Source: Membranipora membranacea (Eukaryota > Bryozoa > Gymnolaemata > Cheilostomatida > Membraniporidae). Taken from it: a stretch of DNA of 64,000 nucleotides. A model generated the notes under the pieces. The model saw only the letters and a program-made list of their open reading frames with translations. It did not search any database and was not told the origin of the DNA. Every line of letters starts with the position of its first letter. Position 1 is the stretch's first letter. Shown piece by piece: positions 24,012 through 34,617 of this stretch. The position numbers were made by a program, and so were the translations under genes. The stretch lies in NCBI GenBank assembly GCA_914767715.1, contig OU612067.1, positions 29,672,162 through 29,736,161 of the forward strand, given 5' to 3'.

Positions 24012-24951
24012 ATGGAGCTCCTGAGACTATTCTATATTACTTTCTTTGCTTTACTTGCTATAGGTTCTGCTCTATCTCTACAGAGATCAAAGCGACAATC
24101 TTACACATGGTGAGTAGAGCTATCTCTATCTATGCGTGTGGCATAATACTGACCCTCTTCTACTGCATTGACTAATATACTCTAATGTATAATTATGATC
24201 TCACCTGCTTGGATAGCAATTGTGATTATATTTGTTTGTGATTTTCTTATCCTCACAGTTGATTTATAAAAGTCAGCATAGGAAAATGGAGCTAAAATGG
24301 GCTTATCTTAAAAACAAACTCAGCATAAATAAAATAAAACCCTTTGATTCAAGTTCAGGTTTTGGAGCTTATTTTTATACTTATTGCTCATTTATTTCAC
24401 TTACTAGGTATCATTGTGTATATGTTCCAATAGCTGCGACTCTGGTTTATTTTCTCTTTTTAGGAGCTCGGTTACACAGAGACCAATTCCCCAGTAAGTA
24501 TTTCATGGGTTGATAATTTTTTGTAACATATCTCTCTATTATAAAGCATCTTTCTAGCTGTTTGCTTGTGCTTGATCAAGTAGTAAATGTTTGGAAAATG
24601 TAGCAGTCTGAATTTTTTTTTGTCAGGACATGTTCATGTATGTCACACAATTTCAACAAAAAATAACAAGCTGATTTAAAAATTATCACATTATTTCGTG
24701 TAAACAGGCGGCTTACATACGGTCCACTCTGGATAGGCAGACCGCCAAGTCAGAACCCTTACCTTGGAAACTTCGGAGCTGGTACTAGACTGGGAAGTAA
24801 CTCATGGCTAGGTGGATCTCATCGTAACCAGGGAACTATCGGTTTCGGCGGCTCATCTAACAACAGGCGTCACAGCTGGTACGGTGGATACTCACCAAGA
24901 ACTCGGTCCGGAGGTATCGGTTATTCCTACAGATTCGGGAAGAGACGATAG
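24012..24951 (+). CDS. Secreted prepropeptide with furin site and C-terminal amidation signal
   Basis: Three exons: 24012-24109, 24464-24493 (30-nt microexon) and 24708-24951, joined by phase-2 GT-AG introns (ATG|GTGAGT; TTTTTAG|GAG; CCA|GTAAGT; AACAG|GCG). Total 372 nt, 123 residues. Residues 1-20 form a clear signal peptide (MELLRLFYITFFALLAIGSA). RSKR at 25-28 is a furin-type site followed by Gln29, able to form pyroglutamate. The mature part is rich in Gly, Arg, Ser, Tyr and Trp, has no Cys, and has a second dibasic site at Arg96-Arg97. It ends Tyr-Arg-Phe-Gly-Lys-Arg-Arg (117-123), the classical signal for cleavage and Phe-amide formation. It could be an RFamide-like neuropeptide precursor or a cationic Gly-rich antimicrobial precursor. 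Its family is not recognised. Confidence 0.8.
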
Positions 24952-25028
24952 AATTATCATCTTCATGATGCACAACATGATAATATTATCAATTATTGCC
25001 AAAACCAAATTGATCAATGAATACTGAG

Positions 25029-25034
25029 AATAAA
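25029..25034 (+). terminator. Polyadenylation signal of the secreted-peptide gene
   Basis: AATAAA lies 78 bp after the stop codon at 24949-24951. With the TATA box this gives a transcription unit of about 1.1 kb. Confidence 0.6.
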
Positions 25035-25059
25035 CAATATCTAATATTGAATTCCAATG

Positions 25060-26485
25060 TAATTCTATACCACTTTAAAACTGTACTTTATGCTGATGAT
25101 TTCATTATCATCTTATGTTATTTTTAAGTGACCCTTTTTCTTAAAACGTAATGCTGTGCCTATTGCTATTTCGCTGAATCAAAACTTGTTATTCAATATA
25201 GTACAGTGTGACTCAAATGCCAAAATATAAGTTTTACAACCTTTAAAATTTGCCAACAGAATAAAGAACTTCCCATCAGCTAATCTGACATTGTGTAATT
25301 ACTTAGTCCGAGCCAATGCAGGAGTTCATCTGGTATATGTTAATAATTTTGAGGTCAATTCATATCATGACATTCATTGGAACAGACAGACAACTCATTG
25401 ATTGATGCTGCTAGGATTTCATTCATGAAGTTAGCTGAAAAATCTGAAAGAAGTAATTGAAGTTCTGTCCCCTTGTCCGAAGAGAAGATAACTCAGTACA
25501 TATTTTTCATTCATCTTATTACTAGCTACATTAATAGCATCACAAATTTTTGTGATCCTATGTTAAAATTTTCAGACTTTATGTTACAACATGTCAACAA
25601 GTTCATTTGGATTCCGGAGGGAAAACTTCTTTATCTTGAATAACGATCCTTTCGATCAAGTTGGATCAATTTGATCTCCGTCTATAGTCGTGTATGTTCT
25701 ATGGATATTTTGACAGCTAGATAATTCTCACCCCTTTTATGCTTAATTGATATATAAAGAAAATTATCTATGTCCATGTCAACATTGCTCAGCTCAGTTA
25801 AGATGTGTGACAGGGGCATTTTTGATATTTGATATGAGAAATGTGTGTCTTGAATGGTGACATGGACAGTCCATATTTCCATTTGATTTTTAAAAACTGT
25901 TTTTCCTGATGTTGCTGGGGATGTTTCTGGTTTTTTGGTAACTGTTGAGCTACGTTTGAACAAGGCACAACAGATTTGCCTGAGCTAAATTCATAACTGA
26001 TAAAAACATGGTGGAATGTCGTTTAGCCACAGTTCAATTAAGATCCTTTTTAGAGATTTTGAACAGCAATATATCTATCCTTATCCTTTTTATTTGGGTC
26101 TTATCTTATCACTGAGGGATCATGATATCATTTCCAGTTCCTATTATTTTCTTACACCATATATTTCTTGGCTGTGTGCGCCATAGTTCTGTAGGTAATA
26201 TTAACATAAATGTAACATTAGCTGCTTTATTTGTGACGGAGCTGAGTGCTATAACTCTTTTCATTGAAAATTTGCCTCCAGTTGGTTGATTTATTGCTAA
26301 CATGGACAGGAATATATTCAGATCTTCTAGCATAATTAGATGCGTCCTGTCCTGTCGTTTTTTTGTTGGTATTTGATCATGTTCTAATATTGTAAAGTGT
26401 CCCAGGGACAGTTTACAATATTTGATGTCATCTTCATTGGCCTCATTTTTTAAAATTACCCCTGTGTGAAGCGAAACGAATTAAT
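25060..26485. other. Unassigned DNA
   Basis: Two minus-strand frames (25682-25963, 93 codons; 26109-26333, 74 codons) look protein-like in composition, for example MLAINQPTGGKFSMKRVIAL. They carry no motif I recognise. They lie downstream, on the same strand, of the 26.5-28.6-kb LINE relic and might belong to another element. Confidence 0.3.
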
Positions 26486-26489
26486 GGCA

Positions 26490-28590
26490 TAATGTCAAGA
26501 AGAAGACAATCCTACCCAATAAATCCGAGAGTGGAGTTTCACTTAGCCACCACATTGGTAATGTGGTAATTCAAGCTGATCTTAGGGTCAGGAGTAATCC
26601 TAGATACTTGATATGCTGTGCTTTCGGGATTTTAGTGCCGTGTAGGTGTAGTTTACTGTTACTTGGTTGGCCTTTTCTAGTGGACACAATGTGTTGGCAC
26701 TTGGAGGGGTGGAGCTCTATGTCCCATTAATATTCGCAGTGTTCTGATTTGGTGAGATTTTCATGGAGAGTGTTGTAGTTTGATGCAGAATTGTAGGCTA
26801 TTGTATCGTCTGCTCACTGATGACTTGAGGTTGTCTGGGAGGTCATTGATGTAGACTAAAAACATCGCTGGTCCGATGACAGACCTCTGTAGAACGCCTG
26901 ATGTTACTGCAGCTTCATCATTGATCACAGCATTTTGGCTACGCCCTCTGATTAAGTCGCCGATCCAGGACATGAATTGGTAGTTGACACCGTATGATGC
27001 AAGTTTTTAAAGTAGCTTGGCGTGGTTGACTCTATCGAAAGTTTTACTAAAGTCTGAAACACACGCTTTTGTGTCCTTGCCTTTGTCCAGTTAGGTGGTG
27101 ATATTGCTTTTTATCTCAGTCAGCTGCGAAACCCATGCTGGTTGGGATGGAAGATATTGTGTTCCTCTGCGAATGTCATCAGCTGGCTGGTAAGGATGTG
27201 TTCCATTATCTTACTGCATATACAGGTAAGGCTTACAGGTCTACAATTTGCAGCTGTGGTCTTCTCTCCCTTCTTGTAGATGGGGCATACAACAGCTTTT
27301 TTCCAATCTTCAGGGACACTGCCACTGTCCAGTGAGTTCTGGAATAGGGTGGTGATAGGGTCAGCGATGATGTTCGTTAGCTCTTTCAAGACTCTAGGGC
27401 TGATACTGTTTTGACCTGAGGCATTGTATGGGTTTGGAGTTCGCAGTTGTTTATGAGCTTCATTCCTAAATATGACAATGTCTCTCATGGTGTAATTGAG
27501 TGGTAATACAAGATAGTCTTCTCCTTCTGAGGGTTTAGAGAAGACAGAACAACTTTTCAGAATTTCAGCCCTTTCTTTAGGGTATGTCACCAGTTGTTTG
27601 TCTTTCCTATCAGTGGTCTTCTTCATTTTGCCAGAACATGTGTGTTTGATGTAGGTCCAGAAGCGCTTGTAGAGTTCTTCCGGAGACTTTTATCTTGGTC
27701 AGTGAATATTATACTGACGTACTCAGCATTTTGCTTCTGTAGAATTTTCTGGACGACATGGCGGTAGGCATTGCATCGTTTCTCTGGATGTGTTGTGCCC
27801 ATTCTTTTGCATTCCCGGTACAGAGGTTTCTTCTTTCAATAATTGGTGTAGCTGTTTTGAGAACAAAGACTGTGAGTCCATGCAATTTGTCATTCATTCT
27901 GGTATGAACAACTGCATCAACTGATGTTATTCAAGAGTCGGTCTGGGGTTGAGTAAGCTCGCTCTACGCGTTCCATGATTGGTGTCGGATGGTCCTTCAT
28001 TGCAGTCCAATCCCCCTTGTGTTAGAGCCATATCTTCCTCTGGGGCTGTTTGCGATTGTTTGGCATCACAGTTAGTTCAAGGTACACCACCCCATGGTCG
28101 CTTATGCCTGCTCTGTCAAATTTTTGACAAGTAGAAGACCTTCTTTGTGGGATGTAGAACACTTTGTTCAAAGTTGTCTAATAGGTCTACGAATTCGATG
28201 TGCTGGACAACATTCTGTGAGCCTGTCTGCAGTGAAAGGTTAGACCACACCCATCCTGGTAAATTGAAGTCCCCTCCAATGACCAGAGCTCAGAGTTTGT
28301 TAGCTGGTTCAGGGATTTCCGGAGATGAGCAATGAAGGTTTTATCTGACTCATAGGGCCTATAACACGCAGATAATTATATGTACCGGTGACCATCACAA
28401 TGGATTGTTACCAACAGTATTTCCGCCTAAGACTTGATCTAAACTTTGGTGCTAGATATGGAAGAGTACACTGTGATCATCACGCCGCCATGGGTTCCAT
28501 TCTTCCAGTCCCTCCTATAAATGTTATAGAAGTCACTTTCCAGTTTGCTGTTACCTGTTGACTCATAGAGCCAGGACCCTGTGGCTATGA
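26490..28590 (-). pseudogene. LINE (CR1/Jockey group) relic, EN and RT
   Basis: Minus strand, read across frames. Endonuclease part: GSWLYESTGNSKLESDFYNI, THGGVMITVYSS and GGDFNLPGW (28.57-28.2 kb). RT part from 27626: PEDWKKAVVCPIYKKGE, then ANCRPVSLTCICSKIMEHI and HPNQHGFRS. Farther down: SGVLQRSVIGPAMFLVYIND at 26.9 kb, where a PQGS-like motif has become LQRS, and KIPKAQHIKYLG at 26.6 kb. The YADD/FADD block is destroyed and there are several frameshifts, so the element is inactive. No TSD was identified. Confidence 0.8.
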
Positions 28591-28599
28591 TCACATGAG

Positions 28600-29460
28600 G
28601 CAAAGAGACTTGTTTGCTAAAACACCACTATGTGCTAGTATCACTGGAATTACAAATCTATAATTTGAATAATTAAAATTGTTTAGCTATGGATAGATGT
28701 ATTTATACGAAGAAAAACAAGGCACGATGCTGAGAATTTTCCGACCACAATCGCTTTGCAACATTCGAAATAAAGCGTTGAAGAAATTGGTAGAGGTTAC
28801 CAAAAGTTGTCCCCTCTTATACCAGGACAGCACAACTCCGACCCTCAAAAAAATATCAAAGGGCAGACCTGTCTTATCCGTTTCATTACTCAGTGTCTAT
28901 TTTCATGTAAGTACACCTGCTGCTCAGCTAGTTGTGGCTGTGCGGTTTCTTAAAGCTGATATAGCGACCAGCCGGAAACCCTCGTGGCTGGAGAACAAAG
29001 GTATTTCCTTGATAGTTGTGCCAGCTTTGGTAATACAGCTGTGTTTCTGTGCCACCATACAAGAGGGTCTCATCTAGACTGTTCATGTACATCTCAACTT
29101 TTTCCTTGACTTTCTCCCTGGGCTCTTCACATCTTCTTAAATAAGATATCAGTCTTGACAGCATCTTGCCTAGAAGTCAACCTCTTTGTATCGGTCCAAG
29201 ACAAGACCTTGCTATACTAATTTAGCAATGGATAACATTATAAGGATATGAAAAATAGTGCTCTAGTTCATAACTTCATTTAGAAAATCCAATCAATCTT
29301 TGCGTATCATACAACATTTATTTCAAACCTCACCACTTAGTATAATAGCTGTTTCCTGTCATCAGCAAAGATACTATGTATAGTAGTTTAAGTCCTGGCT
29401 GGCTCTTGTTGATAGGATACACAAGATAAAGATTTAGCCTTACATTAAACATTGTGAATT
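28600..29460. other. Unassigned DNA
   Basis: Overlapping frames on both strands (28697-29077 +, 28928-29164 -) have no recognisable motif. They lie next to a hAT relic on the minus strand. Confidence 0.3.
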
Positions 29461-29465
29461 ATTAT

Positions 29466-29768
29466 TTATGATACTTCACAGCACACCACAGTTTTACCAC
29501 CACTACTACCTGTATGTACATACAAACTAAAATCTACCTGGATCTGTTCTAGTTGCCTTCTGGAAGCTCTTTTCTCTCTATCATCATAACTAATGATTTT
29601 TTCACTGCATTGTGAAGGATGTCCAATACATGGTAGACGCAAAATCTCCATACCTGCTATGGCTATTTTCATATTGACTGCATTATCTGCGGTCCAACTT
29701 GACATGTTATCTCCGTACACTGATTTCACTGGAGAATAAGTGGTCAAGATGTCGCATGTTCTTGTCAC
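29466..29768 (-). pseudogene. hAT transposase internal relic (ZBED-like)
   Basis: Minus-strand 100-codon frame with SSWTADNAVNMKIAIAG followed by LRLPCIGHPSQC. This fits the 'VTTDNAANMxxA...xxCxxHxLxL' region around a catalytic Asp of ZBED1-like hAT transposases. The expected downstream 'HxLNLAV' stretch is decayed and no other catalytic block is contiguous, so this is a fragment. Confidence 0.55.
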
Positions 29769-32328
29769 CTTCTGTGTCGGCCCAGTCTATGAAAAAAACT
29801 TAAATTTTTGTTGCCTATGGTGTCTACAGTTTACCTTGGGGTGAAAAAGTCACAAATATAACTTTGCTAGTGCATTTACATTTACCGGTTCCATTACATA
29901 AACATAAAATTTTCCGATAAATGACTCAATCAAAATAATAATATCAGATGTCACAGTTATTCACTATTGGGCCCTACTCTCAATCTTAATGCAGAATAGT
30001 ATATTTCGCCTGTCACCCTCCTTCGCAACGATTTCCTTTGTACAGTGAAAGACTGAAAAATAAAAAAAGATAAAATCAGTGATGACATCTGTATCAGTCA
30101 CTATAATACTGTCAGGGATATTGTCAATTAAAGTGTACAGCCCATCATCATTGTGATTGTTTGCTTTCACAAGAGTATGTGTCTGTTGTAACATTGTGTT
30201 ATCTGCTTCACACTGTTTTATCATTTTACTTGGTGTGCACAGGCAATCCAACAGTTGCGATAATTCAATGCTACATGATTGCATGGATAGATAGATGAGC
30301 CTTTGGTGAAATTAAATAGCAGGTTAACTTTGTCTGGAGACTGGCATGTCAGAGACATGCTGCTGCTTAAAGCAGTTGTCACTACACTTTGTCTTGCTTA
30401 GAGTTGCCATTGAGTACCAGTCTGTGAAGGGCCTACTCTTTAGCCTATTGAAGAGTTTTGTTAGAATTAGATGAGACTATTACCTGAGATACAACCACCG
30501 CAGTCTCCCTCTAGAACAGCACCACATATTCATTTGAAATGTGAATTTAGCCCACCATGAGTTGTGGAGCTATATAATAATTAGCTGAGACTGGTGTAAT
30601 AGATGAATGCTGTTGCCTTGTGGCATGCATTATTGAACTAAGACTGATTCACTACCATTTTGCAAAGGTCCTGATTTGGTTTCGGCTAAGTATGTGCAAG
30701 ACCAAAGGAAATGTTTCTTAGTCTTAGATTTCTCTTCTTGAGTTAATCTGCGATTACTCTTACTTTCATTCTTCCCTATCTAGTTAGTTTATACATACAA
30801 TCTTGTCTAACCTTCAAGTGACCTCTCCTGGGTTGATGTTAGACCAATGAGATTAGGGCATATTAGGCACAGGGCTTTCTATCGTAATCCAGTTTAAGAT
30901 CAAAGTAAGATTACAAAGATTAATCTTATTGACTTTAATATTGCAATAATAATGTTAATCCTCCAAATTACCCAAATAATTCCAAGCCCTAGTTTTTTGT
31001 ACCTAATACCTGAGGTGCTTATAGGTTATAGGTACGCTCTGTGACACCCAAATAAAATGCTGTGTTTTGGAGACTGCTCTGACAAATGTAAGAAGTTGGA
31101 TAACAAATGCACTTTTCATCCAGACTATTTGATATTAATTTATGAATGTATCAGTAATGTGACATATTGATTATTGTATATGTGAGCTTGTACTATACAA
31201 AAGTTACTAGTTCATCATAGGTCAATAAGTAGAACATTTAATACGAAATGAAATGTAGAACATAAGGTTTATACAATGAAGATCAAATCTAATTATTGTA
31301 TTGTGACACCCAAGGTGTAAAAATGAGCGGCACTTGTCATCAAATATCATAATTATCACGTTATCACCAATAATAACTATTTTGATCATTTATTGTTCAG
31401 TGAAGCTGAAAGTGTACTATGCAATCCGGAGACCTTTTCATTGTAGCTGTAGAAATCATAAATATTTGACGAATTTGTACTTTTTTCACGACCAAAGCGT
31501 GACAATAGTCATAATAAATACTGATTATTCCGGCAGCAGTTTGACGTCAGAGTAGCTGTCAGTGTTACGTACTTTTAATTTAGTAACACTCTGTCCATGT
31601 AAATGCATAATCTGAGGCCAGAAAATTGTTGCTTATATATTGCATATATTTGTATAAGTATATAATGGTGCGGAAAGAAAGTAACGTGAGAAAACTAACG
31701 CCGTTTCATCACACATACTGGATTTAAATTCGTTCCTCATGAGAAACTATTCCGAACTAGTAAGAAGCAAAAATGGCCATTACATACTTCAATTTTAGAA
31801 ATCTCATTCACATCAACAAATTCTTTTGTCTTTGGTCTTTGGTCATTCATCCAATTGAATATCAAAAGAGGCTCAGTTGTTCTACTTATCAATCACAGTG
31901 CGGTATCAAACAGCACTGGGAGTTTTTCCCCTCAATTCATTAGGTAGCATTTTGATATTTAGACAATGGTCTTTGTAGTATCATGATATTGACTGAGTGC
32001 ATTTTTGCTTTCCTTTAGTTGCACACAGAGAAATGATGCAAATGTTAAAATGAGGCACATAAAATTGGGAAGCCGGGAGCAATTAGCGATTGTGATGATA
32101 ATAATTTATAAGTTATAGATTATTGGATACATGAATATGACCTATACCATGATGCCTGGAGCATTATAACAACAGAATATGATAGGGAGAGCATAATTAT
32201 CCTATTTAGATATGGTAAATCATGTCTCAACACAATTGAACTTTCATTCAATCATCATCCTTTTGACCCCTTATGTATACAAATAAACAAAACATCACGC
32301 CAATACGAAGGAATTCAAAACTTTTGGC

Positions 32329-32574
32329 ATGTTTATATTGCGGGTAATTTTCTCTTCAATATTGGTCTATTTGGTTTATGGCTTAGGGTATATATCAATT
32401 AGAGAGAAAAACACTGCAAAAGAAACAAACAGTAGTGTGTTGGTCTTCGAAATGTTTCAATCTTATTCACAAACAACTTATCAAAATACATCGAGCCCCT
32501 ACTATTGTCATTGTAATGTTTTTGATTGTGTGATAACAATGAACTGCACTTTAATCATATTAAACAATATCTGA
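32329..32574 (+). CDS. Possible small secreted or membrane protein, copy 1
   Basis: 81-codon frame beginning MFILRVIFSSILVYLVYGLG, a plausible signal peptide or membrane segment. The rest has a Cys-rich end (YYCHCNVFDC, MNCT). The frame is kept open in the duplicate copy at 41693-41938, with four replacement differences and a few silent ones. No splice sites or family evidence are visible, and both copies sit in a duplicated block, so conservation may simply reflect recent duplication. Confidence 0.25.
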   Translation: MFILRVIFSSILVYLVYGLGYISIREKNTAKETNSSVLVFEMFQSYSQTTYQNTSSPYYCHCNVFDCVITMNCTLIILNNI

Positions 32575-33122
32575 TCAATAAGCATCATAATTACTTCTCA
32601 GCTTCCTACTTTAGACTATATAATTCTAAGTTTGCGTAAATATGCCAATATCGGAACTGAACCTGCTGAGAACGGATTGAATTCATTCTCATCTTTTCCC
32701 ATCAGGTAAAATATAGTAAATTTTAATTATGTATCAAAAATATTATATGAGGCTAATCAAGTTCAATTAATTAGTTATTTCATATACACAGGGGTACATA
32801 GATGAGTAAACAGTTCCAACTTCGTCAAGCGTTTTTGTATTTTGTATGATTGAAGTTATTTGACAAATCCTTGCATACTAACTCAAGGTATTTTCTGTAT
32901 TTGACTATTAGCCTCACGCTGAATACCAATACACTAGACACTGTATTACTTGTTTCGTGGAACGTCAGGTCTAAGTGTAAAGTCACACCAAGTGAACAGC
33001 TCAAAATGTGACTGGATTTGAAAGATAAACTTCACATTTTTAGTGCTTTATAGAGCTTTTATTTATTCTTAGCGAATGACTTTATTCAAGGATTATAGAC
33101 TGTTATTGGCAATCTGACAATC

Positions 33123-34290
33123 ATGCCTCTCACATACCACCATGAGATACTATCACACTTACAGCTACAGGTGATCTTCTGGTTGATTGTCATTGTTACT
33201 ACTGTCTCATCCTGTTGTCTCCACACTCTTACTCATCATATCAAACAAGATATAAGAGGTAAGGACACTTGATAGTCTTATGAGGAACTAGTTTAGCCAG
33301 GACACTTGCTAGATTATGGTAATGATGCATCGAACAGGGTCTATTGTGGTATAATTTCCTAAAAATATCCACATTTTTCTATTAAGAGAGGGCAACAAAC
33401 CCCAAATCTGTGAAACACCGATTAAGAAAGTTAAATTTTATACCCAATTCAAATTAATGTTGTTATTTACAGATTGCTACAAACCTGAGTTTACAAACTT
33501 AACATCAGCCTCAATCTGCCTGGAGGACTTTTGCTCTCCAAGAAAAGAACACATAAAAGTTCAGGATGTACATCCTAGATGCAAACACATGGAGAGAGCT
33601 TCTCGCCTATCTTCTAATCTCAATAATCCTCATAGTCCGTCTCAAAGACAGCTCGGTCATAGTCTGGGTACTACTGTTACTCAGAAGTCTTACCGCAGGG
33701 ACAGACGTGGTTCTGTATTACCAATATCTAAAGTGAAACCATTCAATCGCAGCGGTAGCATAACTGTATTCTATGATGGTGGCTCGGACGCTACGTACAT
33801 TACTCATAAAATGGTCAAAAAATTGAATGCTAAAAAGGAAGTTGGCCCCATAGGTCTAGGAATTACAATGATGGGTAGTTCTCAGACTCAGTATAGCACA
33901 GATATATATGAGGTTGATCTAAGTTCAGTGACCGGATTTAAGGTGACTGTGCGTGCCTACGGTATAGATAAGATCATCGGACCAGTGTCACCGTTAGATT
34001 ACACTTTACTCCAAACTCTTTTTCCTCTTGTAGATATAAGTACTGTATCTAGGGGTTCTCAAGTTGACATGTTACTTGGTGTAGACTATTTTGGTTACCA
34101 TCCCAAATCAGAGATAGTTCAAGCAGGAGACCATCTGAGCATTATGAGAGGTGTACTAGGTGACTGTTTACAAGGTAGTCATCCCGAGTTAGTCTATAGC
34201 ACAAAATACACTAAGAAAGTAAAGTTAAAAGATAAAGATGGTCTGCTAAAGCAGCAGTTGGATATGGATATGGCTATGACCCCTTCATAG
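33123..34290 (+). CDS. Membrane-anchored BEL/Pao-like aspartic peptidase, copy 1
   Basis: Two exons, 33123-33258 and 33473-34290, joined by a 214-nt intron (AGAG|GTAAGG ... TTTACAG|ATTG, phase 1). The product is 317 residues. An in-frame TAG lies upstream of the start. Residues about 17-32 are a hydrophobic signal anchor (VIFWLIVIVTTVSSCC). A basic linker follows. The peptidase domain spans roughly 135-280, with active-site motif FYDGGSDATYI (Asp147) and the later LLGVDYFG block. These are landmarks of the DUF1758/A17-like peptidase of BEL/Pao pol, whose D-x-G-S variants are common. It lacks RT, RNase H and integrase. AATAAA follows 122 bp after the stop (34412-34417). It could be a domesticated gene or a spliced relic. 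Confidence 0.7.
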
Positions 34291-34411
34291 GTCACATGAC
34301 TGATGATTTTCTGCACCTGCTGTGCAAGCATTTGATATTATTAGTATGATTGACAAAGCCCATGTAATCTGTGATATTCTTCATCAATCTACAGTATTGA
34401 CTCCTGTGGCA

Positions 34412-34417
34412 AATAAA
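34412..34417 (+). terminator. Polyadenylation signal, peptidase copy 1
   Basis: AATAAA 122 bp after the stop codon of the peptidase gene. The same signal is kept at the same distance in copy 2. Confidence 0.5.
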
Positions 34418-34574
34418 CATAGATTGATTATTGTTTTTTAGTTTTAGTAGCCTATCATTTATTACTTTGATCATTAAACTTTTCAAAATTTGAGAACTTC
34501 ATTATATTCAATCTTCTTCTGCAATATTGGTATCCCTTATACATCAATGCGACATCCTCTACATATTTTATATA

Positions 34575-34575
<1 letters not shown>

Positions 34576-34614
<39 letters not shown>
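34576..34614. repeat. (TA)n microsatellite, unit 1
   Basis: About 18 uninterrupted TA units 3' of the peptidase gene. The unit 2 counterpart is shorter and interrupted by one C, showing typical slippage difference between copies. Confidence 0.9.
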
Positions 34615-34617
<3 letters not shown>

